Of a stretch of DNA of 64,000 nt, positions 1-13,994 are shown piece by piece. Within the stretch, counting starts at the first letter, position 1; each line of letters opens with the position of its first letter. The notes under the pieces are model-generated. The model worked only from the letters and a program-made list of their open reading frames with translations. It was not told the origin of the DNA and ran no database searches. Source of the DNA: Valencia hispanica (lineage: Eukaryota > Chordata > Actinopteri > Cyprinodontiformes > Valenciidae); contig OY747712.1 of NCBI GenBank assembly GCA_963556495.2, positions 31,516,235 through 31,580,234 on the forward strand. The letters run 5' to 3'. A program made the position numbers and the translations under genes.

Positions 1-3000
1 ACTTGATTTATTTAAAATTCCACTTCACTTTTGTCCCGTTTAAAATATTTCTGATATTTCTCTCCCAAAAAACACATATAAATTATTGTTGCAAGAATAT
101 GCTCGTTTTAAAAATAGAATAGAAAAGAACAAATAAATAAAAAATGGGAAAAAAGACATTCTTGCACGTAATACAATTGCATTGATTAATTAATTGTATT
201 GCATTAATTCAATGTGTTTGTTTAAAAGGCATAATCCAAATATATTTTTTTTGAAGATTTGGGTTATTTACATTATTTTTTTATGGGGACTTGATGCCTC
301 CATTCGCTCAGTTAAACTTGGCCTCATATTTCATCAGTAATCAACTTAGTATCACCTTAAATACACACTCATAGTTGTGTTTGCATGACCACATGTGGAA
401 CTTATATTCACTTAAGCTATATATTTATTTTCTGGAGATGTATACTATAATTTAAATACCTAACGCAGCACATCACCTTAAGACTTCCGCATATAAATAT
501 AAATATGCATCATAATTTTATTGTGATCAGATTTTGCCTCCTTTATGTCTGCAATATGAGTTCGAACATTTATTTAAAGACGGAAGAAAGATCTGTTTAT
601 CTCTTTCTGCCTTGGTCCCACCCATATCTCTCTCTAGATAAGGCATGGCACACCAAACAAAATGGTGCAGCGTTCACTTCCCTCCCGGCTCACTTCCATT
701 GCTGCATCAGAGATTCACAGAGCGGTGTCACACTAATTCAGGTCCCCCTGCCTCCTGGAGCCCTTCACTTTAATTCTTGTCTGAAAAAAAGAAAAGAAAA
801 ATACTCCGTCTATCTTTGTGAATAAAAAAACAGGCATCCTGTCGTCACACTCACTCTCTGCTAGACCCTCTCTTCCTTCCTGACTCCCCCTCGGTCTCTA
901 ACTCATCTTGTTCTCCTCATTATCATGTTCCCTCCTATTCAGATTAGCTTCAAAATGGAGAGGGAGAGCCTTTCTAATTAGCTCTGTAAAGATGCTTTGT
1001 TGTGGTCAGTGCGGCCGCCTGTGTGTGCATTGAAAAGAAGATGTGTGACAGCTAGTGTTGGCATTGAGAAAGTGTGTATAGGGCCCTTAATGAGGTTTGT
1101 TAGCTGAGTGCGTATCCCGCTGTTTGAATGCATCCACGGCCGCCTTTGAAGGAACAGAGATGAAGAGAGCGAAGGAGTCTTTCAGTGTGGTGTGGCAGGT
1201 TGGAGGATGCAGAGGATGCATTATGCTCAGCCTGGTTTCCATTCGAATGGCAAATGTGAGGCGGATTGTGCTTTACATGCAGATTGTTCAGGATAACTGT
1301 GGGAAATACACGCCGGTCACGGTGCTTATCAAAAATAGACAAAAATATTTACCAAGAACTCTCGTGGAGAAAACATAAACCTAAGGGACTGCTGTTTAGA
1401 AATCCTTGTTGTTCAAAAAGAGAAGGCTTGCGTTTTCATTTAAAATGTGATAGAAAATTACGAATGAAATGGTGATTTTACAATAGAGTGGTAAAGTTAG
1501 GTTGTGTCGGAAAAACTGCGGCGATTATAGACAGCTGAAACCAGATGAAGGTGGAGGAAAAAGAAAAAATAGGTTAGGAAATGAGGGAATTTGTAGAGCC
1601 ACAGAGCCAACCTGCTGGGCCTGCCTGCTGCCTCAGAGATTGTAAACTGTCACTCAGGATGCAGACACAGAGGCAAGACAGAAATCATTTGCCCATATTA
1701 CCCTCCAATACAGAAACCGCCTTTAACATGTCCCCTCGCTCCCTATCTCACCCTCCATCTGCAGCTGGTATTTTTCTGTGCATCTGCCCGTGCACATGCA
1801 TGTATATGAACTGGCCGCCCCTCTGAGAGGTTTTCTCCTCTCTCTTGATAAAATGAGTCAGCTTGCAGCATGCTCTCCCCCTCATTGTTCGATGGTTCGT
1901 TGCCTCTCCGTAGGAGGCAGGCAGAGAGTGTTTGGGCTCTTTTTTCCCCCTGTTTTACCAGTTTACCAGTGTAATCCTTTACACTGGCACAATGAGCTTC
2001 CACTCCAACCACAGGATTCCATTAAGCTCCCAGAGAGACACGGGATCTCTATAAACATTTTTGAACTTATCTTGCAACTCCCTCCTAACCACCCATAACA
2101 GTCTCATGGCATCAAACACCCAGGCTAAGAGTTTCTTCTATGCTTTTAACAAAAACCTCCACCTTCATTATGTGTTAGGAGATTTACCTGTAGAGTAGGA
2201 GCTTGTGCACTTACCAACAGCTTGTTAACACTGTCAGCTTCACGAAACAATGCATCTGTACCGAGCAGAAGCAACAAGCATATGCTCAATATGATCCGGT
2301 TTTAAAGGGGTTACAGTTTTAAAATTTTCAGTTTAAAATACTTTAAATTAGATACCAGAAAAGGTGAAATCGTGAAAAATAGTTTTCTCAGGCTACGGCA
2401 ATGCAGCGCTTCTCCTCCCACACCTGCTGCTGCTCACTGCTGGTCAGCTGGCTGAATAAAGGCCTCTTCACCTTTGATCTAGTTTGCTAAAAACAGATTT
2501 GGCTGCTTGGAGTTATTTCTGGGAGCAAAGTAACATGAATAAGAGTGCCTCTTTGTCACCTTTACAAAGCTAACCCTGTTAAAAATTAATTTGAATAGGG
2601 TTATTAATAGGGTATGAATAGGGTCATTAATTTGGTTATTAGTGGCATGTCTGTTAGCATCTGACTGCAGAATTGCTACCTAACTACATAAAAACCTAAT
2701 ATCCGCGTGTTAGGCAAAAAGGCAGAATATTTAGTTTTGGCAGCAGTAGGAATAGTTGTTTAAAAATAAAACAATTAGATCATGTTAAATATTTTTTGTT
2801 TTTTGACAGTACCTGTGGTGTTTTAACTCAAGGTTATCATAATGGGAGCATTTGATCCCAGCTCATGCCTAGCCCGGTGTCTGTAGCTTCTACTTTGAAA
2901 TCAAAATCAGCGGATAAACTTTTGTCCTTTAAGTTAGGCACAAACTCTGTGTTGAGTTTAAACCAACAAGCAAGCTGGTGTCTTTACTGCTGTGCCTTGA

Positions 3001-6000
3001 ATCTGTAACCCTTGGCAACTTGGAGCTTTCATTAGCCCCTGTTATTATTTCACCTTAAATATCAGACAGATATAAGAACAGCAAAATTTAAGATTTTCTT
3101 TATTTATAATAAAGGTGGAATAAATTAGGGAATCTGCAGTTGTTTAATTAATGCAATTAGCAATTTTATTTGTAGGTTTCTTCTTGACTTTGGCTTTTTC
3201 TTTAAAAAAAAAAGACATTTATAGTATCTGTGTATCTACTTTTTGAAAGTCCACACCACTACTTTATCGATACTTATTGATTTTTAACGTTTCAGCCTTC
3301 AAACCTAGTAAGCCGCCAAGCAAAGGCAGTTCCAGCATACTGTATATTCAACTTGCACAGTTTCAGGCTTCTTTGATCAGGTCTTGTATCCAAATTCCTG
3401 TATTTCGTACTAATATATACCATCTGCCAATTACAACTCGAATGCAGAACTGAATGGTGAGAAATAGTATCAGCACATACTAAATGTCATTATGCTAAAC
3501 TGCTAAATGATAATTATGGATCGACTGTGTTGCAGCATTCTCATAAAAGAAAATGCTTTATACAGAGACACAAAACAACAAAAATAACACAATAAAACAT
3601 TAACCAAACTAACAATACTACCGACTGTACAACTTGGGTATGCATAGAGTTAGCATTCAATATATGTTTTTTTTGTCTGTTGTATTGTCATATGTGTTGG
3701 TGTGGATGAATGCAGGTATGTATGTGTTGGCTCCTAGTGAGAAAAACTGAAACATTGATTGTTCAGAATAAAAAAGAGGAGATAAATACTGCAGAAAAAC
3801 CAAGAGTGGGTAAACATTATGATCTCTAGAAGCTATATTATTAGCTGCAGCAGACAGGTTCAGGTTTTTGATCTTATTAAAAGATTGCCATAGAAACTAG
3901 TTAATATTCAAAAATGCACTACTCCAAAACATACTCGTTTTACCAATCTGATGTCTTTATTTATTGCTGATGCAGTGCTTCATAGGTCATCATGATTGTT
4001 AAGGAAATTATTAAAGTTATGATGCATCCTACATAATTCATTTTAAACCTGAAAAATCTATACAAACTACAAATGTATGCAGTCTCTGTGCTCTGATGAT
4101 TTTTTTTTTATTACAGTAACTGATTATTGCTAAAAGCTCCTGCCCTTGAGAAATATTTCTGTATCTGAAGTCCAAAGCCACGGATCACGGTGCCATCCCC
4201 CCCCACCCCCCGGCTCTCTCACGGCTTCCATCTTAATAATGCCGCTCTTTTCTTTCACACCGCGTGTAGGGCTGCCCTGAACCAACATTGTCCCTTGCAC
4301 TGCCTCTGGTGGAGGGGAGGGGGCTATTGTGTGTGAAGGAATGGCGAGTTAACACCCATGCCTGAACCCCCTCAATGGGGGTATTGTGTCTGAATCTTCC
4401 TCAAGCTCACCCGATCTCGCCCCCATGTCACCTTCTTCCCCAGCAGGGCGAGCCAAGAGCGACTTGGGCTGTTTTGCTATTATATTATTATGTTTTGGGG
4501 GGGAGTTAAGCGGCATGTAACAGCACGCTGAAATTCACTAAAAAAACCTTCTCATATCTGACCTCGAACCGTTTAACCCACCACTTTCTGTATCTTATTA
4601 TTTTTTAAGCAATTCAAACTCAGCTGAATATGCTTTGTAGCTGGTTCGAAAGAAATTTGAGGGCTGGTGGGTGTACGGTTGCAAAAAGGAGGCCCCTGCA
4701 ATTCATTTTTTTCTCAGAGAAAAAGAACAAAGAAGCACACAAAGGACCTTATCGTATTAGCATGATAACAGCATTCAGAATACTTTCGGAATATTTTAAG
4801 AGAAATCGCAACAAAGAACCTTGTGAAGATGAAATTATTAACATTATTTTCCAAATGAAGAGGTTATAGTGTGATAATTTTACCCTGGAAGATTTAAATT
4901 TATGTGTAGCCTTTTACATGGGAGCAGAGACAGGCTGCTTTGCTTTTCACACAGCAGTTTGAGCATTTTTATTTGGGTTTTTTTTTGTGCAGCAGAGAGC
5001 CTTGGGGGAGGTTACAAAAGAGCAAGTTGGCGTTTTCTTCCCACATATTTTTAATCAAAGTGTTAGTGTTTACATTTGCATTTGCATTGAGCAGAGGGAT
5101 GCTGGGTGCCAAAGGTGAGATTTTGAAAAACACTCTGCTTTGCCTTTTTTTCAGATAGAAACAAGGGTGGGTGGCTGGAAGGCTGGATAAAGGCTGGTGG
5201 ATGACTGAACCCAGCGACCTGGTGCAGCTCATCATCATTGCCGGGGGGCCTCTCGTCTTCTTCCTCGTCTCCCATGGCTCGTACCTCCATCCAGGGGTCT
5301 AGCAGAGCCCAGCGAAGCCCAGCCGGGGGAGCTAGTGAGTGGGCTGGAAAGGATAGAGAAGGTCCCTGAAGGCAAAAATCAACTCTGGAGCTATCAGCGT
5401 GCAAGAGAAATCAATATGAAACACAGAATCTTCACAGCTTTGAGTGGGGTTTCCTGTGTTTTTAAGTGTGTGGCCTGGAGGGCCTGCAGACCTGCAAAGG
5501 ACAAACCCTGCATGTCTCTCTCAGCTGTAGCCCCAGCTCCTTCTCTGGACTTCAGCCCTGATCTCCATTGGCTGTGTGTGGTTTTGCTGAAGGGTGTTTC
5601 TCCCCAATTGATACCCACAGTTTTGAAAGACTGCTGTGAGGCATTTTCCTTTCTCTTTTTTCCCCATCACGTGTTTGACATATCCCACCACCTTCTGCCT
5701 CTGGCAACCAGCTTGGAAGTTCTGCCTTTGACTCACTCTCCATCTTCAGCTCATCCACGGTTATTCCCCAACTAGTTTTCACATTTGACAAACAGACACT
5801 GCGATCTTTATTTTCCACCTCCACTCTTGGCTCGCAGTTTGAATGATGAGCTCCAGACAGATGTCTTTCAAAAGCAGGCATACTGAAAAATGAAGCCTGG
5901 ACATTTTTTTCCCCCCATCATGCCTATTATTCAATTTCAGACTGTTCATATTATTAACTTATTGGAAAGAGAAGAGGACTGAAGATCAGACAGCACAGAG

Positions 6001-6137
6001 ACCTTTCAGTGGAGACAGTAAAATGGCAAGTATCTCTCTGTAACACTCTACATTGTATGAACAACTCTGAAGACCTATAATCATAAATTGCCTGAAATAG
6101 TCTCTGTGTGTTACTGTGTGCAGTGCGTGGGTGTGTG
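1..6137. other. AT-rich intergenic DNA, no gene recognised
   Basis: No reading frame here resembles a known protein and no convincing exon with paired splice sites was seen. The stretch is AT-rich with short GC-richer patches around 1550-2050, 4190-4460 and 5160-5400. A C-run lies near 4197-4211. A short segment at 2417-2465 resembles 31164-31212, which suggests a dispersed repeat. A 33-codon hydrophobic frame at 5201-5302 is treated as a finding. Conserved noncoding elements could be present but cannot be judged without alignment. Confidence 0.5.
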
Positions 6138-7475
6138 CAGTGCCTCGCAAAAGTTTGCACACCCCTTGAACTTTTTCAAATTTCGTCACATTTCCGCCGG
6201 AAAGTTCAATGCGTTTTTATTAGGATTTTATGTGATAAAGCAGCTCAAAGCACTGTATAGTTGCAAAGCAAAAGGAAAGTGTTACATCAATTTTAAAGTT
6301 TTTGGAGCTTACGAATGTTTTCAGCTCTCTGTAGTTAATATAGAATTATGGCTGCATGTTTTTTGGGGTGTGTCTCTACCAGCTTTGAACATCTACACAG
6401 AAACGTTTAAGCTCATTTAGATGGGATGGAAAGTGTCTTTGAATGCAATTTTCCAGTCTTGCTGCAAAATCTCATTTACATTTAGGTCTGGGCTTTGATT
6501 AGGTCATAATAGCACATGAATATTCTTTAATCTAAACCCTTTCAGCGTAGCTCTGACTGGGTATTTAGGGTCATTTTCCTGCTGGAACGTGAAAATCTGC
6601 TCCAGTCTCATGTCTTTTGCAGCCTGTACAGCATGATGCTGCCCCAACCATGTTTCACCGAAGAGATGGTTTGTTCAGGGTGATGTGCACCGTTAGTTTT
6701 CCGGCATTTTGCATGTAGGCTAAAAGCTCAGTTTTATTCATATCTGACCAGAGAACCTTCTGCTGGCTGTTTGCTATGTCCCTTAAATGGCTTATAGCAA
6801 ACTATAACCTAGATTTCCTACAGCTTCCTTTGTGCCACTTTTCTACAAAGGGCAGATTTGTGGAACATACTACTAATGGTTGTAGGCTTAATGGCTGCTT
6901 CTCTAATTAGTCCTCTCCTTGTTCAGACTTGTCAGTTTTAATAGACAGCCATGTATTTGCAGCTTGCCATACTCTTTCCATTTTATGATGCACTGAACAG
7001 TGCTCCATGAGCCGTTGAACATTTAGGATAATGTTTTATAACCTAACCCTGCTTTGAACTTCTCCAGATCTTTATCGCTAACCCGTCTGCTGTGTTCTTT
7101 GGTCATCATGGTGCTGTTTGTTCACTAAAGTTCTCTAGCAAACCTCTGAGGCCTTTACAGAACATCTGGATCTGTACTGAGATTAAATTACACACAGTTG
7201 GATTCTATTTATTAATTAGGCGACCTATGAAGATAGTTGTTTGTTCCGCTTTTTAAGCAGAAGTGTCAGAGAAAAGGGGGCTGAATAGAAATGCATGTCA
7301 AACTTTGGTATATTTTTGTTTGTGAAAATATTTTTTCATTTCCCAATTCTGAACTACGTTGTGTTGGTTCATCGTGTGAAATCCCTTTTAAAATACACTG
7401 AAATCTGAGGTTGTAGCATGACAAAATTAGGGAAAGTCTGTCTATAAGTGGTAGGAAGGCTTTTGCAGGGCACTG
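6138..7475 (-). mobile_element. Degraded Tc1-like transposon (relic A)
   Basis: The left end (cagtgcctcgcaaaagt) and right end (cttttgcagggcactg) are inverted copies of the terminal repeat of a common fish Tc1-like family. The right end is followed by TA, the expected target site. Internal sequence reads in the antisense direction as decayed transposase, for example around 6620-6660 where the minus strand encodes the Gly-rich segment before the second catalytic Asp. No open frame survives, so this is a fossil. Confidence 0.8.
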
Positions 7476-10400
7476 TAGGCTATGTATGAGAGACAGAGTA
7501 ACTGTAAGAACCAAATAAGCAGACTTTACTGAAGTATTTTATTCGAAACTGAAAAATTAGGATCATTTGAGACGACCTTTTAGCCGATGGAGTACGTTTT
7601 CTAGAATAAAAAGCTTTGTGTGTGCATGAGCGAGCTGTACATGCTTGGACTTGAGAGTGTTCGAGTGCAAGCAGCAGCGGCAACACTGTGAAAATCAAAG
7701 CTCCCAAACTGTCGTCACCGTGATGCAGCATGGTTTGTTTCCATCCAGATGGGCACAGCTTCAGACAAAATGGCCGCTAGTCTTTCCTCCTCCGCATCGC
7801 TGTCGTCTGCCATCTGTGCATCCGTTAACTGTCGTTGTATGTAAATCTGGGGCTAATTGCATTTGCATAACCTCTAACCAAAGGCGGCGGTGGCATTATT
7901 TGCCAATTCGGGACCTTGCAAAGGCGGCATTGGTGGAAATCAAGCTGGAGCGAGGAGATGTTTGTTTTTTTCACTCTGGGCTTCAACTGTTGGGCACCCT
8001 GTAAAACATTTGTCTAGCGTACGTAAGAGCAAACGTCTAGACATTCTGTGCCATATGGTCTTCATGTTTGCATGCGATTCGCCAGCATGCAAATGTGACA
8101 CTGTACAAAGGATTAAGCCGAAGCTTTGTGTAATCAGATATCGCTCTGTCACATTCACACACAGGCATATGTAAAGCACTTATTAACCAAAGAGAGAAGG
8201 TCCGGAGCAGTCTAATTAAGATGAGGGCCTGTGGGCCCAATGAAGTCCAGATGCACACCGACCGTGATGCTCTTGTGTTTATGCACATGGATGTCTGGTT
8301 ACCATGGCACTAAACGAACCGTAGGGTGACAGTTTCCCCTGAAAAAAGAGCTTCTAATGAAACAAAAAAGATCATTGTAGTTAGAAGAAAATAGGAGGCA
8401 AATTAACCACTTGGCTTGATTTTTAGAGTTTGAAATGGCACTGTTTATAAAAAAAAAAAAACTAACAAAAAAAATCCTGCATGAGTTAATATGTAATATC
8501 TCAGCAGCTGTTTTACATTCGCCTGAACTGGTGCTTTTTTTGAGGACACTACTTCATCTGATCGGGCAGCTGAGCAACAAAGCAGCGCTCGTATTTGCAT
8601 TTTGCCCATCTAGGCAGCTGCTGCGTCGTACAGTTAGGTCTGGTGTGGGTAGCAAAATGGCGGTCACGCAAATCATAGGCTCTGTCTGCTGGCCGTGGGA
8701 GCTGAGGAGCAGAGAGAGGAGAGGACGACATGTGAGGGAGGGTGGAAGGTGGCTGAGGAGGATTTTTGGGGTGTCTGGTTTGAGGGAGACGGGGGTTGCA
8801 GGGTCTAGACTATGGGGTGGGGGTAGATAGAGCGAAAGGTTATTATTTGAGGAAGGGGGTGGTGGTGATGGGGGTGTCTGGGTTTCAGAAGGATCCATTA
8901 ATGAAGAACTGAATGGTGGGGGGTGAATTTGTCTGCATATGTGAACACGTCTCGACCCATTTGCATAGACTGACGAATATGTCCATATGCTGCGCTAGCA
9001 CGCCCTCCGTCGGTTTCCCCTCTGTTATCTGTTTTGCACCCTTCCCCATCTGACGGTCACATTATCAGAAGAAGATGCTCTCTCCCATTTCTCACAATAA
9101 TCCTCAAACACCCCTGCCACACAGGAGCCTCACGCTCCCCGCATCACCGTTTCCGTGGGTTACAGCAGCCAGTGAACGTGCGCAGAGCTTCTATCAGCCA
9201 ATGGGAAGGTTGTCAAGAAGGAGGAAGAGGAAGGGAAAGGCAAGGCGAGTCATGAGTTTACCCTTGATGTGCTGGAGAAAGAAACAACAAAACAAGTACA
9301 GGATGGAAACAAAGAGAGGAAAGCATGGCACAGAGTGAGGGGGGGGAACCAAGCCATGGCAACGAGGACCATCAGGCAAAAAGTCAGACAGCACAGACAC
9401 AGACACAATGCAGATCTTCATAATGTTTCCTTATGAATACCGTCACGTTGAGGTCTGAGCTCAGAGCGTGGGAATCCTGCGAGGACAAATGCAGATCAGC
9501 CAGGCTCTGGCTAGACGGCCCCTCCAGCATGAATAGTCCTGCAGCAGGTGAAAGAGGACCCTGAAGTTCATGGGTCAAGGCCAGTCAAGAGGTTGTCTGG
9601 TTCACGAGTGGTCTATATCTGTGTGTGTGTGTGTGTCTGTGTTTAGCTATCGTCTGGGTCTTGTCGAATGCAAATGAAGTCGTAGGGCTATTTGATAAGC
9701 ACTCCTGTCCATTATTGGCTCAGTTTTGTTTGTTCGGAGAGGACCCGGCTGGGTGTAGATCTGGTCAAGAGCTCCTTCATCATATTGTTGCAGACAGGCA
9801 GCCTGAAGTCAGACCACCCTTGCTAAAGGAGGGATTGTGTTGTCTTCTAAGCCTTTTCTTCTCACACCTCTGCCTTTCTGTGGAATTTCTTCTTTGACTG
9901 ACATGTTGGTCTCGGGCTCTGCAGTGAGACGCCTGTCTTTGTTACTTACTGATTGACAGGACATTTGCAGCAAGGCTCTGCATTTCCATGATCGAGTAGA
10001 TCGCCAAGAGTGCACCAGTTTATGGACTTACACTGCAGCATCTTTTGTTGAAAAGAGAAAGACCACTAATACTCTACAATATTCTTTACATGAAGAAAAC
10101 GTTCACTTCCCAAATCACTTAGTGTGGTTATTACTCAATAATAGGATTTGAAAAAACGATGGATGTTTTTGTCAAAGAATAACGCCTGTTAGTAAAGCCT
10201 GCTATTTTTATATTATCAACTTTCCCACTATAAAAGAAGTCATATTTCTTTCAGTTTTTCCAAATGGTGTGTCACCAACAGAAAGATGCCAATAAATATG
10301 GTCTCTGAAAGAAAATATCTCTCCTAGTGTCAGATGTTTTCTTTTTTTGTTATGTCATAATAAATAAAAAAATCTTGACTTCAAGTTTTATTTTAATTGA

Positions 10401-10534
10401 TGATTTAAATGTATTTTTTATGTCACCAACCTTTTTATTTTATTTTATTATTAGAGTTGAACGATTTTTTAAATTTCTGTAATTCAGCTGCAAGAAAGAT
10501 TTGCTCACAAATATTGACCTTCAGTATTGAAATA
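7476..10534. other. Intergenic DNA, no gene recognised
   Basis: No recognisable coding sequence. The segment is richer in GC than its flanks around 7640-7960 and 8560-9260. It has two motifs close to the YY1 consensus, at 7767-7777 (aaaatggccgc) and 8654-8665 (aaaatggcggtc). The open frames around 8435-8898 have purine/pyrimidine-biased low-complexity composition and are not taken as genes. Regulatory DNA is possible but unproven. Confidence 0.4.
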
Positions 10535-11100
10535 TTGAAGTTGGTCTATCTAAAAATGTTCACACCCCTTTGAACTTTTCCCCATTTTGTCATGTTACAG
10601 CTATAAATGCCAGTTTATTTCACCGTGATTTTATATGTTGGATCCAGAAAAAGTAGTGCTTAATTGTGAAGCGGATGGAAAAGGATGTGTGGTTTTTAAA
10701 ATATTTTAGAAATAAAAATCTGTGTGGTTCACTTTTATATTCGGCCCCGCTGAGAAAAAAAAACTTGTAGAACTTTCTTTTGGTTGCAGTTATATCTGCA
10801 TGTTGTAAAATTTGTCTCCTGACAGTATAGCCGAAACTCAGAGACAGAGAAATCATATGAAAGTACCTCAATTTTTCAATCTTTCCCAGTATTGCAAATT
10901 GGATTTATATGAACTTCCACCCGAGTCTAATTCCTTTGCAGCCTCTAACAGTTTTTAGTCTAGGATTGCCTTGAATTTAGCTTCATCACCTTCCCAGCAG
11001 CTCTGACCAGCTGCCCTGTCCCTGCAGAAGACAAACATCCCCACAGCATAATGCTGCCACTACAGTGTGCCACTGCGGAGTAGTGTTCTGGGTATGATAT
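10535..11100 (+). mobile_element. Truncated Tc1-like relic (relic B)
   Basis: Begins with a decayed terminal repeat (cacacccctttgaactttt near 10560) of the same family as relic A, followed by the conserved subterminal segment containing attgtgaag near 10663. A transposase-derived patch near 11040-11075 (cataatgctgcca) follows. The distal terminal repeat was not found, so the copy is truncated or eroded. Confidence 0.65.
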
Positions 11101-11849
11101 GAAGCGTTAGTTATCACCACACTTTTAAGATTTTTAAGTGTAAAATAACAAACTAAAAATGTTTAGCATTTTTCTCTCTTCAGTTATGCAGCACTTTTAT
11201 TTACTTATTTCATGCGTGTTCAAACATTCATAACATATCAGCATTCATGTCGACATTTTCACACACATTCACATTTTCGAATGTAAATTTATCTGTGTCT
11301 CTTCAAGGAAGAGTACATTATCTCTTTAGGTGCTGTGTAAGGGAAGGAAGTGAGGGAATAGGTCGAAGAAGCACAGTGCTTACTCACTCCTCTCCTTTAT
11401 GCTGGTGGCTCCAGGCTTCATTAGCTCCACAGAGAGGCACAGCGCCCTCAGTCCCCTCAATAGGCCCACAGACCCGGCTCTGGCACAGGCTCGGCCTCTG
11501 TGGGGAGGGTGGGGGCAAGTGTGCATGTTCTGGTGCTTTTGTGTCTGTACCGCTAACATACCACCAGGACTTGTCTGTCTCGCACATGCTGTCTTATTTT
11601 CTTGTTTTCGCTCATATACACACTCTGTTCTTTATTCAGTTGTATCCATTCCACAGTCTTTTTTCCCTCTTCTGGTGACTTGAGTCTTTAGCATCTGAAA
11701 ATCTTTCCATTGATTTATTTTTAGACTATATCAGCTTTCCTTAAAATGCAAAGCATTTTGTCTTCCAAGGCCAATTAATGTTTTGTAGATCCATAAAGCC
11801 TTGAGGTCATTGTCTTAAAATAAGAGGGAGAGTAGAATGTAAAGGGAAT

Positions 11850-12150
11850 GCATATACAGTATATGCAAAACTCATCATAGACCTTGAACATTTCTTCATG
11901 TTGAGCCTACATGTTGCCATATTTTTTATCTCCACAAACTTCAATGCACAGTATTTCATGGGGATGTTAGATAGACCATCACAAGGTAGCACATAATTGT
12001 GAAGTGGATTCAAAAGAAAAAATATTTTGCAAATAAAAATCTAAAGATGTTGCCATGCATTTGCAGTTAACCCCATTTAATCTGATACCCCTTAATAAAA
12101 TCCAGTTCACTGTATTTGTAGGCAATTGGATTTAATGGCGGCATGAAAGT
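11850..12150 (+). mobile_element. Tc1-like terminal fragment (relic C)
   Basis: A decayed copy of the Tc1-like left terminal region. It shows gaccttgaacatttcttcat near 11880, attgtgaagtgga near 11996, and the subterminal segment with ctgataccccttaataaa near 12081. Only the first 300 bases or so are recognisable. Confidence 0.6.
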
Positions 12151-12734
12151 GGGCCGCTGTTGTTTTATCTCGTTGTTGCAGTGCACCATTAAAAAGGAAT
12201 AGACTATGCTTCAATTCACAAATAGATATGGTAAATTAGTACCTGAATTCAAGCCATGAAAACCCCTGACTTTTTTAAGTATTCCATAAACTGTAGTATT
12301 TATTAACATTCACTACTTACTGGAGAGGCTCCATTCAGAACACTTGAAAGTTTTGTCGTTTTAGCCAATTCTGATTTCTCTTCAAGAACTACAGTATAAG
12401 AATAAATAAAAACAGCATTCAGAATATTTTCTAGTATTACAGCTATGAGTAGTCATTAGTTATTTATACTATTAGCATGGATGCTGTTGCAAAATAGATT
12501 TTATTCTCTGATATTTGTGATTATATGGTTAGTGTTACCAAACTCACATTCTGTGTGTATCCTCTGTAGCATAAATACAACCTTAACTTTCAGCTTTCTA
12601 AAGGTCAACTATTCCTAATGCTTTAGGTCTCATTTTGGGCAGAGTGTGAAAGATCAAAATTATAAAGATTACCTTTAATACAACTCTATATAGGTCTTCC
12701 TGTTATATACTAAAAAAATGGCTGCTTCCCCTTC

Positions 12735-13300
12735 ACCTTTCTGCATGTTTTCACATTTCAGCAACAAACCTAAATGTGTTTTGTTGGTATTTTATGTCAT
12801 AGCTCAACACAAAGTAGTGCATAAATGTGAAATGGAAGGAAAAACATGCATGCTTTTTTTATTTATTTAAATATCTGAAAAGTGAGCCTTGCATATATAT
12901 AGCTAGAGACTGAAATACTCATCCAATGTTTTTTGTAAGTGATGCAAGCTCAGTCATATTTGACGGAGATCATTTATGAATGACAATTGTAAAACGTTGC
13001 CAAGGATTCTTAGTTGAATTTAGATCTGCACTGTGACAGGGTCATTTAAATAAAAATGCTTTATGGCTAAGGTTGTTGTCCTGCTGGAGGGTGAACCTCC
13101 ACCCCATCTCATGTCCTTTATAACCTCTAACAGATTTTGTTCTAGGAATGCCCTAAAAATAGCTCCATCCAATCAACTCTGACCAGCTGTCCTATACCTG
13201 CTGGATAAAAGCATTCCTGCAGCATGATGTTGCTATTGCCGCAATCCACTGTTAGGGTTTTTCATACACACTGCCACATTTTCAAATGTATACTAAGAAA
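12735..13300 (+). mobile_element. Internally deleted Tc1-like relic (relic D)
   Basis: The left subterminal region is recognisable (aacacaaagtagtgcataaa near 12807, then tgaaatggaagga). Further on are antisense transposase remnants, including cagcatgatgttgc near 13220 and ctgctggagggtgaacctcc near 13081. The right terminal repeat is not evident. Confidence 0.6.
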
Positions 13301-13860
13301 TTAGAAAACTATGTAGCATTTTCCTTCCACCCCATAATTAAACTCTGATTTGTGTTGGTATATCAGTAGTCAGCAAATTTCTGTGTGCATCCCTACAGTT
13401 TACCGATCAAACCGATCTGTTGATTTTGTTCAAAGTGGAGTAAAAGGGGTGTGAGGAAAAGTTTGTTAAACCCAGAAAAAACCCAAAGCTATGAGTCAGA
13501 AATAGAAGTCCTGGTGGTGGAAGATGTTGGAGGAATGAGGGTACAACTCTGTGGCCTGGTTTGTGGTTCCAGAGGGATAGAGACACTTTTACATGTCCTC
13601 TGAATAACAAGATAGGAGGGGCTCTTTAAGACTCACACATAATGCATATGCACACACACACTCACACACACACACCCTCTCTCTAAGTAAACTAGGACCT
13701 GATGCAGCTTTGTTGTTGAGGCAGCAGGAAACTTATTGCCCCAGATTTGAAGTAAACCTCCATCGCAAATGCAGCAGTAAACAGTATTCAGCTGAATGCA
13801 GCCATTTCTGCCCAAAAAGTTATTTACTAATATATTTACTAATTGATTATACCCATATTG

Positions 13861-13884
13861 AATATATATATATATATATATATA
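13861..13884. repeat. (TA)n microsatellite
   Basis: About 12 perfect TA units. Confidence 0.95.
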
Positions 13885-13959
13885 CTTGAATCTGCACATT
13901 TCAGATGTCCAATCCTCAGCCTTGCTATGAGGTATTTTTTTCCCATAGGCCATAGTTGT

Positions 13960-13961
<2 letters not shown>

Positions 13962-13991
<30 letters not shown>
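13962..13991. repeat. (CA)n microsatellite
   Basis: About 15 CA units. A second CA-rich patch lies at 13651-13674. Confidence 0.95.

Positions 13992-13994
<3 letters not shown>

Noticed and set aside
8435..8898. Two overlapping frames of 114-131 codons on opposite strands
   Set aside because: Low-complexity purine-rich sequence with no recognisable domain. Open frames on both strands argue for compositional chance.
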